The notes beneath the pieces are model-generated. The model ran no database searches. It had not been told where the DNA came from and saw only the letters and a program-made list of their open reading frames with translations. Of a DNA stretch of 64,000 bases, positions 37,201 through 42,857 are shown in pieces. The stretch comes from Chitinophaga nivalis (GTDB lineage Bacteria > Bacteroidota > Bacteroidia > Chitinophagales > Chitinophagaceae). The position numbers and the translations under genes are program-made. The DNA lies in assembly GCF_025989125.1 (NCBI RefSeq), contig NZ_JAPDNR010000001.1:974301-1038300 (forward strand), given 5' to 3'. The first letter of the stretch is position 1. Every line of letters starts with the position of its first letter.

Positions 37201-38225
37201 GTCCTGGCCAAACTGCTACCCTCCAGGTACAGAATCCGGATGCTACCTTAACGTATAAATGGTATACTTCACCACAGGGTGGTACGGCTATCGCTACCGG
37301 TGCTACCTATACAACAGGCGCTATTACTGCCAATCAGATGTATTATGTAGAAGCGTCCAATAACAATGGCTGCTCCAGCAATACCCGTACGGCAGTGAGT
37401 GTAAGGGTTACGCCGGCACCAGAAGCACCTGTTGTAACCGGTAATGATGCGGGTGTATGCCCTGGTAAAACAGCTACACTCACAGCGTCTTCTTCAACAG
37501 CTGGTGTAATATTCCGCTGGTACAGCAGTGCTACGGCTACCACACCATTGTTCACCGGGGCCGTGTTTGTAACACCGCCAATAAATCTCAATACTACTTT
37601 CTATGTGGAAGCAGCTACAACGGGCGGTTGTATCAGTACTGCCAGAACAGCAGTACAGGTGAACCTGCAGCAGATACTGGCTACACCGGTAGTAACGGTA
37701 GACAATACCACCGCTACTTCTGTTACCTTCCGCTGGGCGCCGGTAGCCGGAGCAATACGTTATGAAGTTACCCTCAACAACGGTGTATCCTTCATTCCGC
37801 CAAGTTCCGGACCTAACGGTACCACACATACGATAACCGGCTTACAACCAAATCAGCAGGTATCTATCAGGGTAAGAGCTATCGGTACCGCAGATTGTGC
37901 TACCAGTGGATTGTCTAACGCCGTAACCGGCACCTCCGCAAATCCGCAGGGTAACAATGTCTTCGTGCCAAACCTCTTCAGTCCGAATGGTGATGGGGTG
38001 AATGATATCCACTATGTATACAGCACTGCTATCGCACAACTCGAATTCAGGATTTACAATCAGTGGGGTCAGCTGGTATTTACTTCCAAAGACATCCGTC
38101 AGGGCTGGGATGGTACAATGGGAGGCCAGAAACAGCCGGTAGGTGTATATGTATACATCGTGAAGGCTACTATGCAAGATGGTACTGTAGTCACGAAGAA
38201 AGGTAACGTAACGCTCCTGCGTTAG
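25233..38225 (+). CDS. Giant T9SS-secreted surface adhesin, Ig-like and lectin-like repeats
   Basis: A 4330-residue protein. A hydrophobic export signal is at about 41-63 (MAWKSLLLLLLLFGTG...WSQ). The preceding 40 residues are unusually polar, so Met41 (25353) may be the true start. Eight lectin-like modules occur: two near the N-terminus, four of the NVPTSQ...GTTLGCILC type, and two of the CEGA..QTIGG type. I count 32 Ig-like modules with a (Y/F/V/I)-x-W-(Y/F) core, many continuing N-x-A-T-G-G-T. One FN3-like domain at about 4150-4245 precedes a gliding-motility C-terminal sorting domain (NLFSPNGDGVND ... GWDGTMGGQKQPVGVYVYIV), a type B T9SS signal. It is exported through T9SS and held at the surface, probably for adhesion or gliding. 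PorP/SprF and OmpA-type genes follow on the same strand. Confidence 0.95.
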   Translation: MHSNATPYCPLIVRTSVPESKGRKNTVLRSGWTTRKGVTGMAWKSLLLLLLLFGTGIKVGWSQSYTQRVYANTQAKGNTGLCVLCDVLNPTNATDVTGSFLNTYSTITAGVSLLSATQYQDLIFPSGQLPNGSDGAIVKIGTGGILTAQLLGGIYVQAYNGNTAVGNRETANDALLGLLAAGNQAEVYLAPPNVPYDRVRVTIDAGLLGAAVNINVFAAYYNKPATGTLACDRPIDVLSGLSGNVGALGSVVNAPLAIDNNPATSASLNTVLSATGYAQVTAIFPGLSKNGDSVALILSNPASILTIQLLNALTIITYNGQTKVDSITGSSGLLYLALLSGGSGPQTVRFKPTAPFDHIQLRFGALVNALSSLNVHEILRYPPAPAANPALRTTCVGTPITLNVSNPDATLTYKWYDSTQTTVVQTGTSYSPPVNVAGSFRYYVSATRTNCTTESAKALVNVLVNNPSIATDVTVPPTTVSCTGDTVKITPTTTFIHHPVFRWYKDNNKTTAITDGLTEGAVKYFVAANGRLSVTGLASGTYNYFVSVEDSLHCANVAGTLATASVTVGAKPAAPVVVPVLSTTTGQTVTLTAADVPGANIFWYSDTTQAPIGTGPSFVVGPFTVPGVNIYFASVKLSGGCESFRVPVTVTVTGPVIPTSCNVPTSQATGTTLGCILCNVMDPTNDIDNDPNNFTRLNIPVGLLGGSVYQELIFPVLGAATDSLRLDLASPGGLADVGLLAGTVISVYNNTTLIRRDTIADVLTLRLLSGTRYTVTVPTGAPYNKVEIRMTGVANLLTSLDIYGVRAVSPNPALSVGGTTVCVGQRAVLTATPVSGTSVRWYADSTSTSILSNQPTYTTDTLRTAGTFKYYVQVVGANGCANPERVPVIVTVTATATAADITLADTTNSCINTNTVLAPTATGVTAPVFKWYKDANKTVAITNGLIEGAVKYAVDSTGKLTITGLTTGNYTYYVSVSGSNRCENVAGALKAAHVKITAAPNPPVLNQAYAVTTGLPLTLLATPVPGATIEWYIDTLQAPIATGNSLTLAPFSTPGIYTYYAGVRLPGGCVSARVPVVITVTGPVVPTSCNVPTSQLTGTTLGCILCSVTNPTNDIDNDPTNFTRLNIPVGLLGGSVYQQLIFPAPGAATDSIRLDLASPVGLADVSLLGGAVISVYNNTTLVSRDTIADLLTLRLLTGNRFTATVPTGAPYDRVEVRMTGVANLLTSLDIYGVRAVAPSPAVAAGGTTVCIGQRAVLTATPAAGTTVRWYADSTATTVLSTNNTYTTDTLKTAGIVKYYVQAVAANGCANPDRVPVIVNVTAGATAADITLADTTLSCLGTTTILAPTATGVTDPKFRWYKNANKTIPITNGLTEGNVKYALDSTGNLTITGLSAGNYTYYVSVSGTNRCENGPGALKAAHVKVTAAPNPPVLTQTYAVTTGQPLTLLATPVPGATIEWYTDTLLAPIATGNSITLPPFNSPGVYTYYAGVRGAGGCVSTRVPVVITVTGPVIPTNCNVPTSQLTGTTLGCILCSVTNPTNDIDNDPTNFTRLNIPVGLLGGSVYQQLIFPVKGAATDSIRLDLASPVGLADVSLLGGAVISVYNDSILVSRDTIADLLTLRLLTGNRFTATVPTGAPYDRVEVRMTGLANLLTSLDIYGVRAVGPNPAIASKEVTICAGQRAVLTTTPAAGTSIRWYADSTTTVILSTNSTYTTDTLKIAGTYKYYAQVVAANGCANPDRIPFTVFVTPTATAADINLADTTVACASKDAVLAPKATGVTAPVFKWYKDASKTVAITNGLTEGNVKYTLDSTGVLTVTGLTAGNYTYYVSVSGTNRCENAAGALKAAHVKVVTTPAAPIVTGDVIVNTGQQATLTATTVPGATIVWYNDINATTPLATGSPYVVGPFNNPGTYTYYAAASIAGACESPRVAVRVVVNGPVIPSQECNVPTSQESGTTLGCILCSVTNPNNSIDSIKTNFTRLNIPVGILGGSVYQRLIFPNRGAAGDSIRISFAAPGGLADVSLLGGVLLSVYNNNTLVKVDTLASLLTLRLLSGQQFAATIPATAAYDRVEVRLTGVLNLLNSIDIYGARVFYAHPAINTKDTTVCINNRATLRVTPAPGTTVRWYADSTSNIVLSTQTTYVTDTLKTAGKVTYYVAAVGGPANCPNPARVPVSVTVTPAPAVPGAPQTVNVCPGTDAVLAVANPVKGYRYNWYNVATGGTKLNSDSGFTYKVPAVSKDTTFYVEAVSSCGAVSPRQSFRLVMSAALTAPTVTPNPDTVYIGVQARLTATSPVANVTFKWFGSQNGTDSLFTGPTFIPPTSNTPGTATYWVEATLASGGTCKSIRVPATVVYIPFGGPQAVPCEGASSQTIGGGGLLILGNVYNPALAVDNDASTASSLVINLGALNAQVWQRAKFNGVSLPGDTVRVLVSNPSQVLSVGVLGGIQLTTYNGNTPGDSVLINNPLLKITLLSSQKQALLEFVPTKAFDAVELKLKSGILGALTEIDFNYAQRALVQPKVQAAQVTACAGGTATLNVQDPVAGVTYRWYTANGIYLAGKDGSSFTTGALNSDTSFFVEAFRNGCASKGRTKVDVKVAAKPAAPTVQAASVEVCTGSDAVLAVANPVKGYSYNWYNVATGGTKLNTDSGFTFKVVNVTAQAIYYVEAVNDSCNTISATRTAVTVKPAAALAPPTVTPAVDTVAVNQQPVFKATAASANAVFYWFASQTSTDTLFKGALFAAPASPAPGTVTYWVEAVLPGATICKSPRVPATAITIIPGQDPVPCEGATGQTIGGSGLLILGNVFNPQLAVDNNVNTASSLVINLGVLNASVWQKVTFNGISTPGDTVRVLLSAPAQVLSAAVLASIQLTTYNGNTPGDSILVSNPLLHLSLFPGSRRALLSFVPTKQFNAVELKLKSGVLGALNEVDFNYAQRVIAQPKVQTSNVSVCKGKRATLSVTNPVAGVVYSWYDSKGIHLLDSIAYQTPATLDSGIYNYTVRASRNNCVGAASAAAQVTVLGLPKAPIPASGNSTSTCLNTPVTLSVNAVPGVTFNWYTTATGGALLAGNTNSYTTPANLPVGSYTFYVEAVNANNCASDSARTKVGLRVDSAATAADINAADQSVCVGGTVVLTPTTTTIPNPVFKWYANPDRTGPITKGVSATGVLTIPGLAAGTYTYYVSVSNSGRCENAAGSLKAVKVTVNNPATAPDIVLADTTICAQGTVKLTATSTTVTNPVFKWYKEASLQTLLFTGATYTTPVITAKTSYYVTVEGDNRCANIAGNAKVVTVTVLNVPVPIIKASAISICVGDSAVLTVQNADNQYTYRWYNVPTGGTPIFTGTTYVVKGLTASADFYVEATAANCSSATRAKVSIGVGTAPVPILEANNVTVCQGGTAVLKVISSTNGITYRWYTTPTGGTPIFTGPIFTTPALNANTTYYVDATGDSANCGKPSARAAAKVNVVPVPPAPVLVSATVQVCKGQNATLAVSSPQAGATYQWYNTATGGTLLFTGPVYEVVAPDSTVSYYVQALINGGCPSASRTKATVNVISIPATPVVAASAAFVCQGGTVTLNIVNPVPGTTYRWYNAATGGTLLATGASYTTGPLNTSTDFYAEASNGNCSSTARAKVSIGVGQAPTPTLEANALTICNGTKATFRVTSATNGVTYKWYNTPTGGTPIFTGPVFTSDPLTASTDFYVEAVGNSGQCGDPSARVKASATVVSAPAAPQVVATALKTCAGTGITVAVKAPQAGITYEWYDQATGGNLLFTGAVYNVPVVTRNTTYYVQATVGAGCTSATRTGVSVTVDPAPPIPAVVADDVVTCIGGTATFTIQNPDPTFTYRWYDAPSNGTLLATGTAYTTAVLAKTTTYYLEAVNSAGCSSARKGIKATVVTTIDAPLADPLTICSGKTGVLSVKNRQTGVIYSWYTTPQGGTAVFKGADFTITPTTSAVYYVEASTSGGCVSASRTQVNVTVNPAPTAPAVAAATLDVCPGQTATLQVQNPDATLTYKWYTSPQGGTAIATGATYTTGAITANQMYYVEASNNNGCSSNTRTAVSVRVTPAPEAPVVTGNDAGVCPGKTATLTASSSTAGVIFRWYSSATATTPLFTGAVFVTPPINLNTTFYVEAATTGGCISTARTAVQVNLQQILATPVVTVDNTTATSVTFRWAPVAGAIRYEVTLNNGVSFIPPSSGPNGTTHTITGLQPNQQVSIRVRAIGTADCATSGLSNAVTGTSANPQGNNVFVPNLFSPNGDGVNDIHYVYSTAIAQLEFRIYNQWGQLVFTSKDIRQGWDGTMGGQKQPVGVYVYIVKATMQDGTVVTKKGNVTLLR
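27213..31770 (+). repeat. Long-period tandem repeat in the adhesin gene (about 1.28 kb)
   Basis: Units start at 27213, 28497, 29781 and 31071, so periods are 1284, 1284 and 1290 bp (428-430 codons). Each unit holds one lectin-like module followed by three Ig-like modules. The fourth unit diverges after its first Ig-like module. Neighbouring units keep long identical DNA stretches (for example around 28590-28660 and 29870-29940), which points to recent duplication or gene conversion. Confidence 0.85.
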
Positions 38226-38261
38226 GAAGCCACCACAAAATTTAGCAATCATTGGTAATAA

Positions 38262-38289
38262 TAACCGGGATGCCACGGCATCCCGGTTA
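38262..38289 (+). repeat. Hairpin between adhesin and PorP genes
   Basis: A 13-bp perfect stem (38262-38274 with 38277-38289) with a 2-base loop lies between the adhesin stop and the porP start. It is not followed by a T run. It may lower downstream expression or protect the 3' end of the long adhesin message rather than terminate it. Confidence 0.6.
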
Positions 38290-38315
38290 ATCTTGAACAA
38301 GTAAAAAATGTTCCT

Positions 38316-39323
38316 ATGAAAAGGATCTTTATAATTGCAATACTTTTAGGGAGCAGTTTGTTGCCCCGAATGTCTTTTGCACAGGTAGACCCTCACTTCT
38401 CACAGTATTACGCCTATCCGTTATGGCTTAATCCGGCCTTAACAGGTGTGATCGACGGGGACTACCGCATCAGTGGTAACTATCGTAACCAGTGGGCAAA
38501 TTATGGAAAACCCTTTTCTACCGCAGGTGTATCACTGGATGCAGCTACAGATAAGAATATCGGCGTAGGATTGAATGTACTGAATATGTCGGCTGGTGAT
38601 GCCGGATATAACTACTTCAATGCTATGGCCAGTGTATCCTATAGTGGGGTGAAATTTGGCCGTACCAAAACCAGTCAGCTGGTATTTGGTATCCAGGCCG
38701 GATTGATCAACAGAAGAGTAGATCCTGCCAAATTTCAAACTGGTAGCCAATATCAGCCGGTTATCGGGTATGATCCCAGTATTGCCAGTGGCGAAAATGT
38801 GAATACCACTTCTTCTACTGCTTTTGATGCCGGCGCCGGTGCTGTTTTCTTCGATGGCAATCCTAACCACACACTCAATCCTTTTATTGGATTTTCAGCG
38901 GCGCATCTTACACAACCAAAAGATCCGTTTTCAGCAGATGGAATAGAAAGAAAATTACCCATTCGTTACCTGGTACATGGAGGTAGCAGAATTAAACTGA
39001 ATGAATCATTGAGTTTAACGCCAACAGGGCTCTATCTGCATCAGGGAAATGCGCATGAAATAGTAGTGGGTATGTATGCCAAACTATTGGTGAATCCCGA
39101 ATTTGATTTGTTGCTGGGTAGCAATTACCGCTTTAATGATGCCGTGATTCCTTTCGCCGGGTTTCACTTCAAAAGCTTTGTGCTGGGGCTGAGCTATGAT
39201 GCCAGCACGTCGAACATGCGTCGTTTGGTGAATGGTAGTCAGAGCTTTGAAATCTCCCTCTCCTTTATCAGTCGTAAAAGAAGAGTACTGAATGAAGAAT
39301 ATTTTATCTGTCCGCGATTATAA
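38316..39323 (+). CDS. PorP/SprF-family T9SS outer-membrane protein
   Basis: A 335-residue outer-membrane beta-barrel. A signal peptide ends at SFAQ (about 23), directly followed by VDPHFSQYYAYPLWLNPALTG, the invariant start of PorP/SprF family proteins. In Flavobacterium johnsoniae SprF is required for surface delivery of the type B CTD adhesin SprB. Its position directly after a giant type B CTD protein fits the same role for this adhesin. It starts 91 bp after the adhesin stop, and no promoter is seen between them. A TPR-PD40-OmpA gene follows 64 bp later. Confidence 0.94.
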   Translation: MKRIFIIAILLGSSLLPRMSFAQVDPHFSQYYAYPLWLNPALTGVIDGDYRISGNYRNQWANYGKPFSTAGVSLDAATDKNIGVGLNVLNMSAGDAGYNYFNAMASVSYSGVKFGRTKTSQLVFGIQAGLINRRVDPAKFQTGSQYQPVIGYDPSIASGENVNTTSSTAFDAGAGAVFFDGNPNHTLNPFIGFSAAHLTQPKDPFSADGIERKLPIRYLVHGGSRIKLNESLSLTPTGLYLHQGNAHEIVVGMYAKLLVNPEFDLLLGSNYRFNDAVIPFAGFHFKSFVLGLSYDASTSNMRRLVNGSQSFEISLSFISRKRRVLNEEYFICPRL

Positions 39324-39387
39324 TAATATGAAAGAAGCAGATCAGAATGGAGGCAAAATATACACAGAAAAAAGAAATGGAACCCTC

Positions 39388-41445
39388 ATGAAAAAAACTG
39401 CATGCTGTTACCTGATAATTTTACTGGGAATACTTAGTACCGTACACGCGCAATATGTTTATGACTATAAACATACCGGTGATACGTATTATAATGCGAG
39501 AGATTATTATTCTGCTGCACAGTATTATAATAAGGCGCTCGGTACCTTTAAGATTAAACCGGAACACATTCGCCCCTATTCTGTAGGAAACGCCGCTCCT
39601 CCTACCGGTAAATTCAAAGACTATCAGCAGATAGTAGCCCGTTTGGCAGAATCATACCGGCTGTATGCCGACTATGGGAATGCAGAAACCTGGTACTCTC
39701 AGCTGGTGGGTTTCAATAATGTGGCTTATCCACAGGCCCGTTACTGGTACGCTATCTGTTTAAGGGCGAATGGTAAATATGACCAGGCGCTGGAACAGTT
39801 TAACCAGTTCAAACAAAACTATACAGCTACCGATGAAATCTCAGCCAGGGCACCACTGGAAATTGCCTGCTGTGAATTTGCTATTGCGGAAGCTACCCGC
39901 CAGCCAAGATTTACGCTGGTGAAAACTGCTGGTAATGTAAATGAAGGCGGCGCCAACTATGCCCCCATCGTATTGAATCCGCAAACCCTGTTGTTTACTT
40001 CTTCCCGGTCCGAAACACCTCCTTTACCTGTTAACGAAAAAAAAGGGGATAGAAAGAAACCATCCAGAAAAGGGAGTCCTTATGTAAATGACCTCTACAC
40101 CGCTACTGGTGGAAATAATTCATATGATAACAGCCAGAAAATTAAAGTCCCTCTTTCCAAAGGTATAGAACAAGGTGTTGCTGCGCTTACGCCAGACGGG
40201 AAGCTGTTATTCCTGACCCGCTGGACCATCAAAGAAGGAACAAAACAATCGGCTATTTATGTGAGTGCCCGTGAGAATGCGGGTTGGTCTGAACCAAAGA
40301 TACTGGGCGCAAACGTGAACGTAGCCGGGTATAGTTCCATGCAGCCATATATTACAACAGATGGGAAATACCTGCTGTTTGCTTCCGACAGACCCGGTGG
40401 AATGGGGAAGAATGACCTTTGGTATTGTATCATGAGTAATGGTACGCCCGGAGGCGCCCGCAATATGGGAACGGCTATCAATACCAAAGATGAAGACCAG
40501 GCTCCTTTTTATGATGCAGAAAAGAACCTGTTGGTATTCAGCTCAGATGGTCGTGTAGGCCTGGGCGGTATGGATTTCTTCCAGAGTGAAGGCGATTTCG
40601 GTACCTGGTCGCAGCCCGTGAATATGGGTAAACCTTTGAACTCTCCCAAAGATGATATCTATTATGCGGCTTTAGATAATGCACATCCGCTGGCAGCTGG
40701 ATTTATCAGCTCCGACCGGGAGTCTATCTGCTGTCTGGAAGTATTTGGCAGTAAACGTATCCGTAAAATCGCCAGCGGGCTGATTATCGATTGCGATACC
40801 CGCCTGCCGCTGCAGGGAGCTACGGTAACTCTATTGGATACGATCCGGCAGAAAACCATCCAGAAAGTAACGCTCGACGCTACCGGCAGATATACCTTTG
40901 ATGTGGATATTCAGCGGTATTATAAGATTGTGGCGGAAAAAGCTACCTACTTTACCAAAAGTCTCTATTTCCGTACAGATTCCCTGGAGAGAATTGATTC
41001 CATGGATAATCCTACCCTTTGTCTGAAACATTATGAAATCGAGAAGCCGATCGTATTGAATAACATCTATTATGATTTCGGTAAAGCTACTCTGCGGGAA
41101 GAGTCTAAAGTAGTATTGGATACGGTGGTGGGTATATTGAATGATAATCCAAGACTCACCATTGAGATGAGCGCGCATACGGATAGTGTAGGCTCCGTGA
41201 AATTCAATGACAGGTTATCACAGGCGCGTGCGCAGTCCTGCGTGGATTACCTGATCAGTAAAGGAGTATCTCCTGAAAGGCTCAGTGCAAGAGGATATGG
41301 TAAGTCAAGGCCTATTGCACCTAACTCCCTGCCAGACCATAGTGATAATCCGGAAGGCCGTCAGCTCAACAGAAGAACAGAGTTCAAAGTGTTGAAGAAG
41401 CAAGTGCAGGTGACCAACCATGGAGATAATGACTCCGGTAGTTGA
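39388..41445 (+). CDS. TPR-PD40-OmpA outer-membrane-associated protein
   Basis: About 685 residues from the ATG at 39388, where a signal peptide (MKKTACCYLIILLGILSTVHAQ) starts; the longer frame from 39292 overlaps porP and is rejected. Domain order is TPR-like repeats (about 20-150), a PD40/WD40-like beta-propeller (about 180-430) with PYITTDGKYLLFASDRPGG, a small carboxypeptidase-regulatory-like domain (about 460-530), and a C-terminal OmpA domain (IYYDFGKATLREESK ... HTDSVGS). The OmpA domain should bind peptidoglycan. Proteins of this architecture accompany PorP/SprF genes in Bacteroidota, probably linking the surface complex to the cell wall. A strong terminator follows. Confidence 0.92.
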   Translation: MKKTACCYLIILLGILSTVHAQYVYDYKHTGDTYYNARDYYSAAQYYNKALGTFKIKPEHIRPYSVGNAAPPTGKFKDYQQIVARLAESYRLYADYGNAETWYSQLVGFNNVAYPQARYWYAICLRANGKYDQALEQFNQFKQNYTATDEISARAPLEIACCEFAIAEATRQPRFTLVKTAGNVNEGGANYAPIVLNPQTLLFTSSRSETPPLPVNEKKGDRKKPSRKGSPYVNDLYTATGGNNSYDNSQKIKVPLSKGIEQGVAALTPDGKLLFLTRWTIKEGTKQSAIYVSARENAGWSEPKILGANVNVAGYSSMQPYITTDGKYLLFASDRPGGMGKNDLWYCIMSNGTPGGARNMGTAINTKDEDQAPFYDAEKNLLVFSSDGRVGLGGMDFFQSEGDFGTWSQPVNMGKPLNSPKDDIYYAALDNAHPLAAGFISSDRESICCLEVFGSKRIRKIASGLIIDCDTRLPLQGATVTLLDTIRQKTIQKVTLDATGRYTFDVDIQRYYKIVAEKATYFTKSLYFRTDSLERIDSMDNPTLCLKHYEIEKPIVLNNIYYDFGKATLREESKVVLDTVVGILNDNPRLTIEMSAHTDSVGSVKFNDRLSQARAQSCVDYLISKGVSPERLSARGYGKSRPIAPNSLPDHSDNPEGRQLNRRTEFKVLKKQVQVTNHGDNDSGS

Positions 41446-41507
41446 CAATGATTTTCAGTATCCGGTATCCAATCCGGAAGCCTCCATATCCTATAATTAC
41501 GATTGAG

Positions 41508-41535
41508 TAGCCGGTCCTGTACCGGCTATTTTTTT
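41508..41535 (+). terminator. Terminator of the adhesin-porP-ompA unit
   Basis: An 8-bp stem TAGCCGGT/ACCGGCTA with a 5-nt loop (41508-41528) is followed by TTTTTTT. It lies 62 bp after the stop of the OmpA-type gene. Confidence 0.85.
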
Positions 41536-41996
41536 GCCTGTAACAGCCAAGGTGATCATACACGGCTTATATATAAGAGATGCCGCCCGGGTGTTGTCTT
41601 ATGTATTATTCTTATGCCCGTTAATCTTATTGGAAATATATTTTTACAACGGATATTATTTAATCGTATATCCGTTACTGTTATAAAATGATATACGGAT
41701 ATCGTCTTTGCATAACAATACAAGCGCCCGTAATAAAAACGGTGCAGGTGGTTTATTATATTCGTATATGCTTTACTGTTATATAGTATGATATGTGAAA
41801 AATCACCGGCTGTCAGCTATGGATATCCGGGCCGGCAGGCATGAAAACCCCTGATCAGCCGGTGACAACAGCACATACCTCTCCCCTGTTGTAAAAAAAT
41901 ATTTTACAGCAATAGGTTATTTCAACGGCTTCTTTCCATGCAAAACTGAATGGAAAGAACGCCGTTCTACAGTTTTAATGAAATATCCGGGATGAA
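41536..41996. repeat. Non-coding region with repeated ACGGATAT sites and stem-loops
   Basis: There is no supported gene. ACGGATAT occurs at 41649-41656, in reverse orientation at 41668-41675, and again forward at 41695-41702. A 30-nt segment beginning CGTATATCCG (about 41665) recurs imperfectly near 41763. At 41924-41966 a 16-bp stem with a single bulged base and 10-nt loop faces the end of the lipoprotein gene, without a T run on either side. Confidence 0.5.
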
Positions 41997-42521
41997 TTAT
42001 TTGCTTTTACCGAAGTTGCCAATGGCAATGGTATCTTTATCCGCTTTGAAAGCGCTGTGTAATACTTTCAGGTTGGCACTGAATTTCACGGCGTCGTCGT
42101 ATTTAAAGGAAGTGTCTTTGGTAGCACCGTTTGCACGACGTAAAGTGATTTTCTTGATATCTTTAAACAGGTTGGTGGTTAATTCCGACCCCGTACCTTT
42201 TACAGTAGTGGAAAGTAATGTATCTTTTGTAGGAGCCGTGAAAGTGCCACCAATAAAGAATACATGATGTACGGTGTCTTTTACATTTTTGGTAAGCTTG
42301 AGTACTACGTTTACGGAACTGTCTTTGTTTTCGGTAACCGTGATAGCTCCTACTTTCTTCGCTGCATCTGCGCCGGTACCCAGTAAGTCGAAGGAGGTAC
42401 TGCGTGCAGGAGTGGGCTCTGGTGTGTTGTTATCGTCTTTTTTACAGGCAGTGAAAGTGATACCTACAGCAATAGCAGCCACTACTCCCGTTTTGAGAGC
42501 ATGTTTGTTGAACATAAGCAT
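41997..42521 (-). CDS. Lipoprotein of unknown function
   Basis: A 174-residue predicted lipoprotein. A basic N-terminus and hydrophobic stretch lead to the lipobox ITFTAC (Cys about 26), followed by KKDD, a linker (NNTPEPTP), and a beta-rich domain of about 130 residues with many Thr and Lys. Either the ATG at 42521 or the one at 42515 can start it. Segments such as VGAITVTENKDSSVNVVLKL and KDTVHHVFFIGG recall a CHRD-like beta sandwich, but the match is too loose to name. It lies alone between two non-coding regions. Location should be periplasmic or outer membrane. Confidence 0.7.
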   Translation of the reverse strand: MLMFNKHALKTGVVAAIAVGITFTACKKDDNNTPEPTPARSTSFDLLGTGADAAKKVGAITVTENKDSSVNVVLKLTKNVKDTVHHVFFIGGTFTAPTKDTLLSTTVKGTGSELTTNLFKDIKKITLRRANGATKDTSFKYDDAVKFSANLKVLHSAFKADKDTIAIGNFGKSK

Positions 42522-42857
42522 AAATGATTGTTATGAAAAGTTTAAGGTTGAGTGTACCAGTTGTTGATGTTTGTGTTCTTGATTCTCTAAAGTTTTTCGG
42601 CGCGCTTACTGTGATATTAAACGCAGTGTAAAATCAAATGTTACAGGACATAATAGATTTTTAGTTTATTATCTTTTTCCCGGGAAGATTTACAGGATAA
42701 AAAGTAAACAACAGCATGCAGTGAGACTACAAGTATAAATACAGGTTAAATAGCCGCTGTGGGCCATTGAATTCTTAATTTGAAAATCTTGATTCTTAGA
42801 TTAACTTTGCCAGGTTTTGCATTAAACTTTAACCTAATAAACTCTTAACTAAGCAAT
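42522..42857. other. Divergent intergenic region of lipoprotein and kinase genes
   Basis: No coding region is seen. It holds the consensus promoter at 42779-42809 for the kinase gene. No strong promoter was found for the divergent lipoprotein gene. Confidence 0.5.
42779..42809 (+). promoter_or_regulatory. Consensus promoter of the PfkB kinase gene
   Basis: TTTG (42779-42782), a 19-nt spacer, and TAACTTTG (42802-42809) match the Bacteroidota primary sigma consensus exactly. Transcription should start near 42815, about 43 nt before the ATG. Confidence 0.75.

Noticed and set aside
36393..37211. 272-residue Cys- and Tyr-rich frame antisense to the adhesin
   Set aside because: The repeats of the adhesin create long antisense frames. 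The Cys/Tyr richness is the complement of repeated Gly, Thr and Val codons, not a real protein.
27213..37680. CRISPR-like or mobile repeat interpretation of the repetitive region
   Set aside because: Repeats are in frame, differ by codon substitutions, and encode modular domains of one protein. No short direct repeats with unique spacers are present.
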